Assembly (NCBI GenBank): GCA_031292525.1
Contig: JARLGY010000044.1
Span: 62,001-126,000, forward strand
DNA: 64,000 nt
Source of the DNA: Flavipsychrobacter sp.
Lineage (GTDB): Bacteria; Bacteroidota; Bacteroidia; Chitinophagales; Chitinophagaceae
Reading direction: 5' to 3'
Below, in pieces: positions 43,455 through 53,238 of this stretch. The notes beneath the pieces were generated by a model. It did no database searches. It was given only the letters and a program-made list of their open reading frames with translations, and was not told where the DNA came from. Every line of letters begins with the position of its first letter. Position 1 is the stretch's first letter. Made by a program: the position numbers and the translations under genes.

Positions 43455-44519
43455 ATGAAAAAAATTGCATTTATAGTATTAGTTGTGCCTTCCATGGTAT
43501 TCCTGGCAGCTTGCGGGCATAAAAAAGAAGCTACTGCAAATGTTATCACTACAGACGCCATACCTGTAAAAATAATGGCGCTTAATAAGCAGGATGATAC
43601 AACATCTATTGCGGTTTCAGGACAGTTTACTACCGATGATGAGGTGTACCTGTCGTTTAAAACTGGCGGCATTATTAACCACATATACGTAAAGGAGGGG
43701 GACGCTGTAAAGAAAGGACAATTGTTAGCTACCCTCAATTTAACCGAGATAAACGCACAGGTGGATCAGGCTAAACTCGCGTATCAAAAAGCTACACGCG
43801 ATTACCAGCGCACACAATCGCTGTATAGGGATAGTGTGTACACGCTGGAACAATTGCAAAATTCAAAAACTACTGTTGATCTTGCCCGTCAGCAGTTAAA
43901 CACTGCCGAGTTTAATCTTACCTATTCAGAGATAAGAGCTACTGCTAATGGCTTTGTGTTGCACAAAATGGTGAGCGAAGGACAATTGGTGAATTCCGGA
44001 ACACCTGTGTTCCAGACCAATGGTGCAGGAGCTGGTAATTGGATTTTAAAGGTGGGCATTAGCGATAAAGAATGGGCCGCAATACATGCAAATGATAAAG
44101 CGGTTATAAACCTGGAATCTATGCCCGGGAAATCCTGCGAAGGTAAAGTAGTGCGCAAAACAGAAGGGGTAGATGCAGCTACAGGGTCTTTTGGTGCAGA
44201 CATACAATTAACTGGCGAGAAGCCTTCTTCTCTTGGTGCAGGTATGTTTGGCAGAGCTACTATTTTTAGCAGTAGACAACAGTCTGTTAACGATGGCGAA
44301 TGGGTTATTCCATACGATGCTTTGCTGGATGGTGATAACAATGCAGGCTATGTATTTATTACTAACGATAATAAAACCGCTGCTAAAATAAGGGTAACTG
44401 TTGCTGGTATAAAGAAAGATAAGGTCATCATCACAGATGGATTGCAAAGTGCTAAAGCGCTTATTATTTCAGGCAGCGCTTATTTAACCGAAAACAGTCC
44501 CATCAAAATCATTCAATAA
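43455..44519 (+). CDS. RND efflux membrane-fusion (adaptor) lipoprotein
   Basis: A 354-residue periplasmic adaptor. The lipoprotein signal has VFLAAC with C20. A lipoyl/biotinyl-like half-motif (GGIINHIYVKEGDAVKKGQLLATL) is followed by a helical hairpin (INAQVDQAKLAYQKATRDYQRTQSLYRD...), the second lipoyl half (EIRATANGFVLHKMVSEGQLV) and beta-barrel and membrane-proximal domains. It links the inner-membrane pump to the TolC-like channel and lies between their genes, 12 bases after one and 18 bases before the other. Confidence 0.93.
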   Translation: MKKIAFIVLVVPSMVFLAACGHKKEATANVITTDAIPVKIMALNKQDDTTSIAVSGQFTTDDEVYLSFKTGGIINHIYVKEGDAVKKGQLLATLNLTEINAQVDQAKLAYQKATRDYQRTQSLYRDSVYTLEQLQNSKTTVDLARQQLNTAEFNLTYSEIRATANGFVLHKMVSEGQLVNSGTPVFQTNGAGAGNWILKVGISDKEWAAIHANDKAVINLESMPGKSCEGKVVRKTEGVDAATGSFGADIQLTGEKPSSLGAGMFGRATIFSSRQQSVNDGEWVIPYDALLDGDNNAGYVFITNDNKTAAKIRVTVAGIKKDKVIITDGLQSAKALIISGSAYLTENSPIKIIQ

Positions 44520-44537
44520 CAAGCAAAAAAAGCTGCA

Positions 44538-47500
44538 ATGAAAATATCTGAATATGCGGTAAAAAATTACCAGTTCACACTGGTCATTTTTATCATGGTC
44601 ATTGTTTTGGGCATCTCTACCATTATGACCATGCCCAGGTCCGAAGACCCCGAAACACATGCGCCCACTTTTCCAATAATAGTTGTGTACCCCGGTACCA
44701 GCCCCAAGGATATGGAAGAGTTGGTGGTGAAACCTTTGGAGAAGGAAATATACAGCCTTGAAAGCATAAAGCGCATACGTACCAGTATTAGCGATGGTAT
44801 TGCTGTGATACGGGTGGAGTATAAGTACAACAGTAACGTAGATAATAAGTACCAGGAAATAGTACGTGTAGTAAATAGTAAACGCTCAGAGTTGCCATCT
44901 GATATATTTAGCATTGAGGTGCAAAAATTTCAACCTTCTGATGTGAATATTATGCAACTGGCCCTGATATCAGAAAATGCTCCGCGCGATAAAATGAAGT
45001 ACTACTCAGATAAGTTGCAGGACGAGCTGGAGAAAGTACCATCGCTAAAGAATGTGAAGATATTTGGATTGCCAGACCAGCAGGCACGCATAGAGCTGGA
45101 CCTGAATAAAATGGCGCAAATGCATATACCGTTGAGCGCAGTAATGAGCAGTATACAAAGTGAAATAGCAGATATACCAGGAGGTAGTGTGGATGCAGGC
45201 AATAAGACGTTTAACATAAAGACAAGTGGCAATTACAGATCGGTAGATGAGATAAGCAATACTATTGTGTATGCTGCCAACGGTAAGAACATTTTTTTGA
45301 AGGATGTAGCCAAGGTGTATAAGGGTTATGAAGAAGAAAAATACATGACCAGGCTTAATGGTTACAGGTGTGTGTATATAGTGGCTGCACAAAAGGATGG
45401 CGAGAATATTGGTAACGCACAAAAAATATATAAGCCTGTAATAGAAAAATTTAAAAAGACTTTACCGCCTGACATGGATCTGGTAATGAGCTTTGACCAG
45501 GCTGATAATGTGAATCATAGATTAAGTGGCTTGGGAGAAGATTTTTTGATTGCAATTTTGCTGGTGGCAATAACCCTTTTACCCCTTGGTTTCAGACCCG
45601 CACTGATAGTGATGATCTCTATTCCCCTTTCATTGGCTATCGGCATCACGCTGTTGCATGTGTTTGGTTACAATCTTAACCAGCTTAGTATTGTAGGGCT
45701 TGTTGTAGCGCTAGGGTTGTTGGTAGATGACAGCATAGTTGTAGTGGAAAATATAGAGCGTTGGATGCTGGATGGCCATACGAAGTATGAGGCTACACTC
45801 AAGGCAACAGGGCAAATAGGGCAGGCTGTAGTGGGGTGCACAGCGGCTTTGATCATAGCATTTATGCCTCTGTTGTTTTTACCTGAAGGCGCTGGTGATT
45901 TTATAAGGGGCTTACCTCTCGCCGTTGTACTCTGTGTAATAGCTAGTATGGCGGTTTCCCTTACAATTATACCGTGGCTAAGCAGTATTTTATTGAAGGA
46001 GCATACAGGGAATCCTGAAGGCAATATCTTTATGCGCGGCCTTAAGAAAATAATACATGGCAGCTATGCCCGCCTGTTAGATGTAGCATTGAATGCTCCT
46101 GTAAAAACTATTGTGGTAGCAGTTCTCATCTTTGGCGGATCTATTTTTGTATTCAAGCTGGTAGGTTTCAGTTTATTCCCTGCATCTGAGAAGCCACAGT
46201 TTCTGGTCAATATTACAACACCGCCACAATCAAACCTGCCTTATACAAACAGTGTAAGCAAGCTCATTGAAAAAGAATTGCAAAAGGAACCATTGATCAA
46301 ATACTTTTCTACCAACGTAGGTAAGGGTAATCCGCGCGTGTACTATAATGAATCGCAGGAAAATGAGCGTTCTGATTATGCACAAATATTTGTTCAGTTG
46401 GACCCTGTAACAACTCCTGATGAAAAGCTCGCGCTGATAGAGCGGCTGCAAAAGAAATGGACACCCTATCCCGGTGCTAAAGTAGAGGTGAAAAACTTTG
46501 AACAAGGACCGCCCATTGTTGCACCGGTTGAAATAAGGTTGTTTGGCGATGACTTGGATACCTTACGGATGCTGGCAGGGCAAATGGAGCAACTGTTGAA
46601 AAATACAGAAGGAACTATTTATGTCTCTAACCCGGTAAGTCTTCTAAAGTCCGATATTAAGGTGGATATTAACAGGGAAAAAGCCCAGTTGCTGGATGTG
46701 CCGACTGTAAATATTGACCGCACTGTGCGCCTGGCTATAGCCGGCCTTAACATGGGTAAGTTTACAGATGATAATCAAAAAGACTTTGACATAATACTTA
46801 CCCGTCAGCAGGCAGATCGCCCCAATCTGGATCTTTTAAGTAATCTATTTGTAAACAATAGTAAGGGACAGGCTATACCCTTAAACCAATTAGCAACTCT
46901 AAAGCTTGAGGCTTCTCCTGTAAGCATCAACCACCAGGAGAAGATAAGGGTGGTATCAGTAAAAGCCAATGTACAAAAAGGCTTTTTGGCAGACAGAGTA
47001 ATAAAGGATGTGATTGGCAAGATGGATCATGTAAAACTACCTATGGGCTACAGTTATGAAATGGGCGGAGAGGTGGAATCCAGTAATGACTCATTTGGTG
47101 GCTTACTTACTATTATCATCATTACTGTGTTTATGTTTATTGCTGTATTAATACTGGAGTTCAGGACATTTAAAAGCACACTTATCGTTCTGTCGGTTAT
47201 CCCATTAGGGATAGTAGGGGCAGGTATGGCGTTATGGGTTACAGGTAATTCATTATCGTTCGTGGCTATCATTGGCCTTATAGCCCTTGCGGGTATTGAA
47301 GTTAAGAACACAATACTCCTGGTCGATTTCACCAACCAGTTAAGAGCACAGGGGAAATCGCTGGAAGAGGCAATACGTGAGGCGGGAGAGGTTCGTTTCT
47401 TGCCCATCATTCTTACTTCACTCACGGCTATCGGAGGATTGATGCCTATAGCAGTTTCAACTAATCCGCTTATTGCTCCGCTTGCTATTGTATTGATTGG

Positions 47501-47597
47501 TGGGCTCATCAGTTCTACATTATTATCCCGTATTGTTACGCCGGTAGTCTATAAACTAATGCCACCGAAGGTTGATTTAATAGAGAATGCCGGGTAG
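44538..47597 (+). CDS. RND-family efflux pump permease
   Basis: A 1019-residue RND transporter with the standard 12-span plan: TM1 at about 12-31, a large periplasmic loop, TM2-6, TM7 at about 535-553, a second loop and TM8-12. The TM4 region GLVVALGLLVDDSIVVVENIE carries the paired aspartates of the proton relay. PRSEDPETHAPTFPIIVVYPGTS and PASEKPQFLVNI open the periplasmic porter halves. It resembles hydrophobe/amphiphile exporters (HAE type) and not heavy-metal CzcA proteins. It exports compounds using the proton gradient with the two upstream proteins; substrates are not predictable. Confidence 0.93.
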   Translation: MKISEYAVKNYQFTLVIFIMVIVLGISTIMTMPRSEDPETHAPTFPIIVVYPGTSPKDMEELVVKPLEKEIYSLESIKRIRTSISDGIAVIRVEYKYNSNVDNKYQEIVRVVNSKRSELPSDIFSIEVQKFQPSDVNIMQLALISENAPRDKMKYYSDKLQDELEKVPSLKNVKIFGLPDQQARIELDLNKMAQMHIPLSAVMSSIQSEIADIPGGSVDAGNKTFNIKTSGNYRSVDEISNTIVYAANGKNIFLKDVAKVYKGYEEEKYMTRLNGYRCVYIVAAQKDGENIGNAQKIYKPVIEKFKKTLPPDMDLVMSFDQADNVNHRLSGLGEDFLIAILLVAITLLPLGFRPALIVMISIPLSLAIGITLLHVFGYNLNQLSIVGLVVALGLLVDDSIVVVENIERWMLDGHTKYEATLKATGQIGQAVVGCTAALIIAFMPLLFLPEGAGDFIRGLPLAVVLCVIASMAVSLTIIPWLSSILLKEHTGNPEGNIFMRGLKKIIHGSYARLLDVALNAPVKTIVVAVLIFGGSIFVFKLVGFSLFPASEKPQFLVNITTPPQSNLPYTNSVSKLIEKELQKEPLIKYFSTNVGKGNPRVYYNESQENERSDYAQIFVQLDPVTTPDEKLALIERLQKKWTPYPGAKVEVKNFEQGPPIVAPVEIRLFGDDLDTLRMLAGQMEQLLKNTEGTIYVSNPVSLLKSDIKVDINREKAQLLDVPTVNIDRTVRLAIAGLNMGKFTDDNQKDFDIILTRQQADRPNLDLLSNLFVNNSKGQAIPLNQLATLKLEASPVSINHQEKIRVVSVKANVQKGFLADRVIKDVIGKMDHVKLPMGYSYEMGGEVESSNDSFGGLLTIIIITVFMFIAVLILEFRTFKSTLIVLSVIPLGIVGAGMALWVTGNSLSFVAIIGLIALAGIEVKNTILLVDFTNQLRAQGKSLEEAIREAGEVRFLPIILTSLTAIGGLMPIAVSTNPLIAPLAIVLIGGLISSTLLSRIVTPVVYKLMPPKVDLIENAG

Positions 47598-47619
47598 AAT
47601 TCATTAGTTAGATTTGTTA

Positions 47620-47648
47620 TTAAGGGCTTCAATCTTCGAAGCCCTTAA
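47620..47648. terminator. Hairpin terminator at the end of the efflux operon
   Basis: An 11-base perfect stem (47620-47630 with 47638-47648) with a 7-base loop begins 22 bases after the permease stop. The T-run on the plus strand is short (TCTTTT). The minus-strand small reading frame ends inside it, so it could serve both directions. Confidence 0.75.
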
Positions 47649-47851
47649 TCTTTTGGCTCAATCGGTATAAAATAATAGTCTGCCATCGGAGCTTGATGCA
47701 GTACCATAACACTTCCGGCTCCATATATAGGTTGGTTGAGAGGCAATACTACTGGTGGGGTATAATTAAAATCTAGCATTACATTTATAGAGGGCACCCA
47801 GATGTTGTTTCCCTTTTTGTACATAAGCACCCACGGTGTACGTAATATCAT
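47645..47851 (-). CDS. Possible small protein of unknown function
   Basis: A 68-residue reading frame on the opposite strand of the 440-base gap between the efflux operon and the hydrolase gene. The composition is protein-like (NIWVPSINVMLDFNYTPPVVLP and GAGSVMVLHQAPMADYYFIP), rich in proline and aromatic residues, with no signal or domain. It ends in the convergent terminator, which is what a real gene would do, but no promoter or ribosome site is evident. It may also be a remnant of a longer gene. Confidence 0.4.
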   Translation of the reverse strand: MILRTPWVLMYKKGNNIWVPSINVMLDFNYTPPVVLPLNQPIYGAGSVMVLHQAPMADYYFIPIEPKD

Positions 47852-47954
47852 ATTAATAGGAGTAGAATTACAATATTAAGGTTCTGTTGCACCTGGCTGA
47901 CGTAAACCTTCATTGATATTTATATTTTAGGTGTTTTAGGGCATAGTTATAAAT

Positions 47955-47976
47955 TACAGTAGTATCTTTTACTGTA
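47955..47976. promoter_or_regulatory. Inverted repeat upstream of the CocE/NonD hydrolase
   Basis: TACAGTA (47955-47961) and TACTGTA (47970-47976) form a 7-base inverted repeat with an 8-base spacer, 61 bases before the hydrolase ATG. A regulator site is possible; no matching regulator is encoded nearby. Nothing else was seen in 47852-48037. Confidence 0.4.
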
Positions 47977-48037
47977 TTATTTCCGTGGAACGATTTTTAT
48001 TTATTGTAATTTTTACCTCAAATACATGAGAATATAA

Positions 48038-49948
48038 ATGAAGAAACTTATAATCTTAATCATAGTTCTCTTATGTACCCATAACTCATACGCCAGGCGT
48101 AATGACAGTCTCTGGATGGCTAGGCGCTACACCAAAATAGAGCAGTATATTCCTATGCGCGATGGAACACATTTGTTCACATCCATCTATGTACCGGATA
48201 ATAACGCAGAGCAACATCCTATATTGCTCACGCGTACTCCTTATTCCTGTGCACCATACGGGGCAGATACGCTCAGGGATTTCTGGAGTACTTATGAGAA
48301 GGCATACCTGCAGGAGCATTATATACTTGTGATTCAGGACGTGCGAGGCAAATGGATGAGTGAGGGTAAGTTTGAGGACGTGCGTCCTTGCAAAACTGAA
48401 AAGAAGACAAACAAAGATGTAGATGAAACTACGGACTGTTGGGATACAATAGATTGGCTGGTGAAAAATATTCCTAACAATAATGGTAAAGTAGGTCTGT
48501 TTGGCACTTCGTATCCTGGTTTTTATTCACTTATGGGGGCTGCATGCGGACACCCGGCGCTAGTAGCCGTTAGCCCACAGGCGCCATGTATAGATTGGTT
48601 CACAGGCGATGATGATCATCACAATGGGGCCTTCTTTGTTATGGATGAATTTGATTATGACGGCCCTTATGGGCTAGGTTTTGGTGTGCCTCATCCTCAG
48701 CCCACTTCTAGGCCGCCTCTTTCAATTAGCTATCCGGTGCACGACAATTACAAGTTTTATCTTGAAAATGAACCGTTATCTAAACTGACACGACTAACAG
48801 GAGATACTATACGTTTCTGGAAAGATTTGATGAATCACGGGGACTATGATGATTGGTGGAAAGCCCGCGATGCCCGCAAGGCGGCAAAAGACCTGAAACC
48901 AGCTATGCTGTGGGTAGGCGGTACCTTCGACGCCGAAGACAATTGGGGCGCATGGAATGGCTACCTCACTGCTGAAAAGAACAATCCACACATGGCATTC
49001 AATAAGTTGGTAATGGGCCCATGGTATCATGGGCAATGGTCTAATAACGATGGAACACACTTAGGCAATATTAGTTTCGGGAGCAACACATCCACATGGT
49101 ATCAGCAGAATATTGAGATCCCTTTCTTTAACTATTACTTGAAAGGGGAAGGTGACATTTCTAAAATAGCCAAAGCAACTGTTTTTATTAGCGGGGCCAA
49201 TGAATGGAAAGAATTTGCTCAATGGCCACCCAGGAGAAAACAAGACGAAAAGATATACCTGCAGGATAATGACGCACTTGGTTGGAAAATACCCAGATCA
49301 GCAAGTAGCTATAACGAATATGTAAGCGATCCGCACAAGCCAGTGCCCTATACACAAGATGTCCATTTTAATCGCACACGTAATTATATGACCGATGATC
49401 AGCGGTTTGCAGACAGAAGGCCTGATGTGGCCAGCTTTAAAACAGATATACTGCAAGAAGATGTAACGCTGACTGGCAATGTATTAGCATCTTTACAAGT
49501 CTCTATATCTACTACTGATGCAGACTTCGTGGTAAAATTAATAGACGTATTCCCAGATAGTCTTTCGTATAATTACGTGAATATTTATGATGACCCTGAT
49601 CCGGTGCTGAAGTACCCCATGGGCGGATATGAAATGTTGGTTCATGGCGAAATATTACGAGGCAAGTATAGGAATAGTCTTGGAAAGCCAGAGCCGTTTG
49701 TGCCGGGAAAAATAACACCCGTATCTTTTAAAATAGGTGATGTGGCACATACTTTTAAAAAGGGTCATCGTATTATGGTACAGGTACAAAGTAGCTGGTT
49801 CCCGCTAGTGGATATGAACCCTCAGCGGTTCGAGAATATTTACAAGGCAAAGAAAGAGGATTTTCAAAAATCTACAATACGCATATATCACGATAGCCAG
49901 CATCCAAGCTACCTTGTATTGCCGGTATTTAAAGGTGAGCAGCTATAA
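48038..49948 (+). CDS. Secreted CocE/NonD-family alpha/beta hydrolase (X-Pro peptidase S15-like)
   Basis: A 636-residue protein with signal peptide (residues about 1-19, ending NSYA). YIPMRDGTHLFTSIYVPDN is the usual opening of this family. The nucleophile elbow is GLFGTSYPGFYS. Later, MLWVGGTFDAEDNWG carries the probable catalytic aspartate and VMGPWYHGQW the histidine. The C-terminal jelly-roll (about 420-630; VTLTGNVLASLQVSISTTDADFVVKLIDVFP) is the non-catalytic beta domain. Members cleave esters or amides such as cocaine-type esters, glutaryl-cephalosporins and X-Pro peptides. The substrate is unknown; the downstream amino-acid permease hints at peptides. Confidence 0.9.
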   Translation: MKKLIILIIVLLCTHNSYARRNDSLWMARRYTKIEQYIPMRDGTHLFTSIYVPDNNAEQHPILLTRTPYSCAPYGADTLRDFWSTYEKAYLQEHYILVIQDVRGKWMSEGKFEDVRPCKTEKKTNKDVDETTDCWDTIDWLVKNIPNNNGKVGLFGTSYPGFYSLMGAACGHPALVAVSPQAPCIDWFTGDDDHHNGAFFVMDEFDYDGPYGLGFGVPHPQPTSRPPLSISYPVHDNYKFYLENEPLSKLTRLTGDTIRFWKDLMNHGDYDDWWKARDARKAAKDLKPAMLWVGGTFDAEDNWGAWNGYLTAEKNNPHMAFNKLVMGPWYHGQWSNNDGTHLGNISFGSNTSTWYQQNIEIPFFNYYLKGEGDISKIAKATVFISGANEWKEFAQWPPRRKQDEKIYLQDNDALGWKIPRSASSYNEYVSDPHKPVPYTQDVHFNRTRNYMTDDQRFADRRPDVASFKTDILQEDVTLTGNVLASLQVSISTTDADFVVKLIDVFPDSLSYNYVNIYDDPDPVLKYPMGGYEMLVHGEILRGKYRNSLGKPEPFVPGKITPVSFKIGDVAHTFKKGHRIMVQVQSSWFPLVDMNPQRFENIYKAKKEDFQKSTIRIYHDSQHPSYLVLPVFKGEQL

Positions 49949-49974
49949 CTAACTTATGTTTACTTTAGAGGGGG

Positions 49975-51309
49975 ATGGTAGAAACTAAGAAACGCACTAC
50001 TGCAAAAAAGATCCGCCCTTTACTGCTTGCCTGTGTCATTTTTTTTACGGTTTCAGGTGGGCCGTACGGGTTAGAACCTTTGCTGCAATATGCCGGCGAC
50101 CATGCCAGTTTGCTACTGCTGGTTACCGTCCCGTTTTTATGGGACATACCCGCAATACTCACGGTGCTGGAACTGAACAGTATGATGCCCATTAATGGCG
50201 GATACTATAAATGGGTGCGTCATGCATTAGGCAATAGGTGGGGGTTCTATGAAGGGTTATGGACATGGTTTTATACGTTTGTTGATCTGGCTATCTACCC
50301 TGTATTATTTGTACAGTATGCATCCTATTTGTTTCCTGGGCTTGATGTGTATAAGATTCCTGTGTGTCTAGTTATTATTTGGTCGTCTGCTATGTTAAAT
50401 ATTGCTGGTATAGTGCCGGTAGGTAAGATATCATCACTCTTGAGTGTGCTGGTTATAATGCCATTCATTATCTTGTTCGTCCTTTTTTTCTGCACGCACA
50501 CAGCAGGCCCATTACCCTCACCATCTTTTCATGGTGTCGCATATCCATCTCTTGGCTTGGCGCTATATACGATCATGTGGAACTTTTTGGGATGGGACAA
50601 CGTGACTACCTATGCTGAAGAGGTGGAAAATCCAGTACGGTCTTACCTTATTTCTATAGTAATTGCTTTTATAACCATATTGGTAATGTATGTCCTGGTG
50701 ATGTTTGTAGCACAGCAATCAGGCATAAATCATGCAGACCTTACAACTAAAGGCTTCCCGGCTTTAGCCGCGCTTATAAGCGGCCATTGGTTAGGTGTTC
50801 TTATTGCAGGTGGGGGCATGGCAAGCACCTTAGGCATATATAATGCTAACTTACTGTCCGTGTCGCGTCTGCCCAAAGTTATGGCCGATGATAAGCTGTT
50901 GCCAGGTGCACTCAGCAGGCTGCATCCCACATTGCAGACACCTTATATCTCCATACTGGTCTGCTCCATGGTAGTGAGCCTTATGGTGCTATGGACATTT
51001 GCAGATCTGCTGATCATTGATGTGACCATTTATGGTGCAGGGCTCTTCCTGGAATATTTCTCGTTGATAAAGCTGAGAGTGACTGCCCCTGATATGCACA
51101 GGCCATTCAAAATTCCACTCAATGTGCCTGCCCTTGTTTTGTTAATCGCCTTGCCCATTATCATTTATTTCATAGCCCTTACTGGAGTATGTCTATCTAC
51201 AGGAGACGCTGCAAAACCGGCATTTTTTGCAATCATTGTTTTGCTTATACCGGAACTGGTTTGGCGAATTATGATTTGGCGTCGACCGGAGATTCAACTC
51301 ATGAAGTAA
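49975..51309 (+). CDS. APC-family amino acid/polyamine permease
   Basis: A 444-residue integral membrane protein with about 12 spans. The TM1 unwound region VSGGPYGLEPLLQYAG matches the G-S-G-type substrate-binding break of APC transporters. NGGYYKWVRHALGNRWGFYEG and WNFLGWDNVTTYAEEVENPVR are the conserved TM2-loop and TM6 blocks. It should import an amino acid or related amine. An AGAGG sequence lies just upstream of the start. It follows the hydrolase after 26 bases, so the pair may be cotranscribed. Confidence 0.9.
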   Translation: MVETKKRTTAKKIRPLLLACVIFFTVSGGPYGLEPLLQYAGDHASLLLLVTVPFLWDIPAILTVLELNSMMPINGGYYKWVRHALGNRWGFYEGLWTWFYTFVDLAIYPVLFVQYASYLFPGLDVYKIPVCLVIIWSSAMLNIAGIVPVGKISSLLSVLVIMPFIILFVLFFCTHTAGPLPSPSFHGVAYPSLGLALYTIMWNFLGWDNVTTYAEEVENPVRSYLISIVIAFITILVMYVLVMFVAQQSGINHADLTTKGFPALAALISGHWLGVLIAGGGMASTLGIYNANLLSVSRLPKVMADDKLLPGALSRLHPTLQTPYISILVCSMVVSLMVLWTFADLLIIDVTIYGAGLFLEYFSLIKLRVTAPDMHRPFKIPLNVPALVLLIALPIIIYFIALTGVCLSTGDAAKPAFFAIIVLLIPELVWRIMIWRRPEIQLMK

Positions 51310-51462
51310 ACATAAAATCAACCTTTTTTGAATGATGGTGATGTAACTACTTGAAATGACATCCATTCGTTTTGGGTTATGCCAAATGCATGTGAACAAC
51401 TTACATAAAGCTAGCGGACTCAATACTATAGTAAAATGAATATAAAGTAATAATTTTATTTC

Positions 51463-53118
51463 ATGGCCATAGATGCGGATGTTGTTATTGTAGGTGCAGG
51501 TCTTGCAGGTCTTGTTGCTGCACATGAATTGATCGATAAGGGCTTGCGTGTCGTGATCCTCGATCAGGAGCCAGAACAAAATTTAGGCGGTCAGGCATTC
51601 TGGTCATTAGGTGGTCTGTTTCTTGTTGATTCACCTTTGCAAAGGCGAATGGGCATTAAGGATAGTTATGAGCTTGCAATGCAAGATTGGATGGGCACCG
51701 CACAGTTTGATAGAAAAGAAGACTATTGGCCAAGAAAATGGGCTGAGGCTTATGTAGCATGGGCTGCAGGTGAAAAATACTCCTGGCTGAAGCAATTAGG
51801 GATCAAATTCTTTCCTGTAGTTGGATGGGCTGAACGAGGTGGTTACGGAGCCATAGGTCATGGCAATTCAGTACCCCGTTTTCATCTTACCTGGGGCACA
51901 GGCCCTGGAGTTTTACAGCCTTTTACAGATCGTATAAACGCTGCATCCACAGCTGGTTTGGTTCAATTAAAGTTCAGGCACAGGGTCAAAGAGTTAATAA
52001 CGGTTAACGGTGCTATAAAGGGAGTTGTTGGTGATATCCTGGCAGCAAGTGATGTAAAGCGAGGGCAGAGAAGTAACGATGATGTCATTGGTGATTTTAC
52101 TATTAATGCTCCGGTAATTGTTGTAACCTCTGGCGGCATTGGGGCTAATCATACAATGGTCAGGAAAAACTGGCCAGAACGTTTAGGCAAACCTCCTGGG
52201 CATATGCTTTCGGGTGTTCCTGAGTATGTGGATGGACGCATGATAGGTATCGTAGAAAAAGCTGGAGGAAATGTTATTAATCCTGACAGAATGTGGCACT
52301 ATACTGAAGGCATAAAGAACTGGGATCCCATATGGAAAGAGCATGGCATCCGGATATTGCCTGGTCCATCATCTATGTGGTTCGATGCGGAAGGTAAGCG
52401 GTTACCTGTGCCGTTATTCCCGGGATTTGATACCCTCGGAACGCTTAGCCATATTATGCATACGGGCTATGATTATTCTTGGTTTATCCTGAATCAGAAA
52501 ATCATTCGTAAAGAATTCGCATTGTCTGGCTCAGAACAAAATCCTGATATTACAGGCAAGGATTGGCGTATGGTCTTAGGGCGGGCAATCGGAAATAAGG
52601 CTACAGCTCCTGTTGAGGCATTTAAACTGCATGGGGAAGACTTTATTGTAAGGGATAATCTGAAAGATCTGGTTGATGGAATGAATGCTATTACTCCGAA
52701 TGCGCTTATAAATTTTGATGCCATTAGCAAAGAGATAATTGCCAGGGACAGGGAAACAGAAAATGAATTCAGCAAAGACTTGCAGATTACTGCTATCAGA
52801 GGTGCAAGAAAATATTTAGGCGACAAACTGATACGTACTGCGCCAATACATAAGATACTCGATCCATCAGCTGGACCTTTAATAGCTGTGAAACTGCATA
52901 TTCTTACTCGTAAAACATTGGGTGGAATTGAAACTGATTTACAAGGTCGTGTGCTTAATGCAGAAGGACAAGTAATCGAGGGGCTATTTGCAGCAGGCGA
53001 GGCAGCTGGCTTTGGTGGTGGCGGTATGCATGGTTACAGGGCATTAGAAGGAACGTTCCTGGGCGGCTGTATGTTTTCAGGGAAAACTGCAGGCCAAAGC
53101 ATATGCAGTTTGTTTTGA
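51463..53118 (+). CDS. FAD-dependent dehydrogenase (FAD_binding_2, KstD-like)
   Basis: A 551-residue flavoprotein. ADVVIVGAGLAGLVAAHEL is the dinucleotide-binding loop, followed by GGQAFWSLGGLF. The C-terminal GLFAAGEAAGFGGGGMHGYR with ALEGTFLGGCMFSGKTAG closes the FAD site as in 3-ketosteroid 1-dehydrogenases and fumarate-reductase-type enzymes. Proteins of this length are usually named only as FAD-binding dehydrogenase and their substrate is unknown. It stands alone, with 153 bases upstream and no partner gene. Confidence 0.86.
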   Translation: MAIDADVVIVGAGLAGLVAAHELIDKGLRVVILDQEPEQNLGGQAFWSLGGLFLVDSPLQRRMGIKDSYELAMQDWMGTAQFDRKEDYWPRKWAEAYVAWAAGEKYSWLKQLGIKFFPVVGWAERGGYGAIGHGNSVPRFHLTWGTGPGVLQPFTDRINAASTAGLVQLKFRHRVKELITVNGAIKGVVGDILAASDVKRGQRSNDDVIGDFTINAPVIVVTSGGIGANHTMVRKNWPERLGKPPGHMLSGVPEYVDGRMIGIVEKAGGNVINPDRMWHYTEGIKNWDPIWKEHGIRILPGPSSMWFDAEGKRLPVPLFPGFDTLGTLSHIMHTGYDYSWFILNQKIIRKEFALSGSEQNPDITGKDWRMVLGRAIGNKATAPVEAFKLHGEDFIVRDNLKDLVDGMNAITPNALINFDAISKEIIARDRETENEFSKDLQITAIRGARKYLGDKLIRTAPIHKILDPSAGPLIAVKLHILTRKTLGGIETDLQGRVLNAEGQVIEGLFAAGEAAGFGGGGMHGYRALEGTFLGGCMFSGKTAGQSICSLF

Positions 53119-53238
53119 CAGATCAAATCTGATTAGATAAACCGGTTGCTAATGTTTGCAAATTTTTAATCACTGAAATTTGAACCTATGTCTTGGTCCA
53201 AATTTCAGAAGCATTGCCTTAATTATTTACTCGTCTGA

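Noticed and set aside
47054-47509. Minus-strand open frame opposite the RND permease
   Set aside because: It is a shadow of the conserved transmembrane coding frame; the plus-strand gene is complete with all RND motifs.
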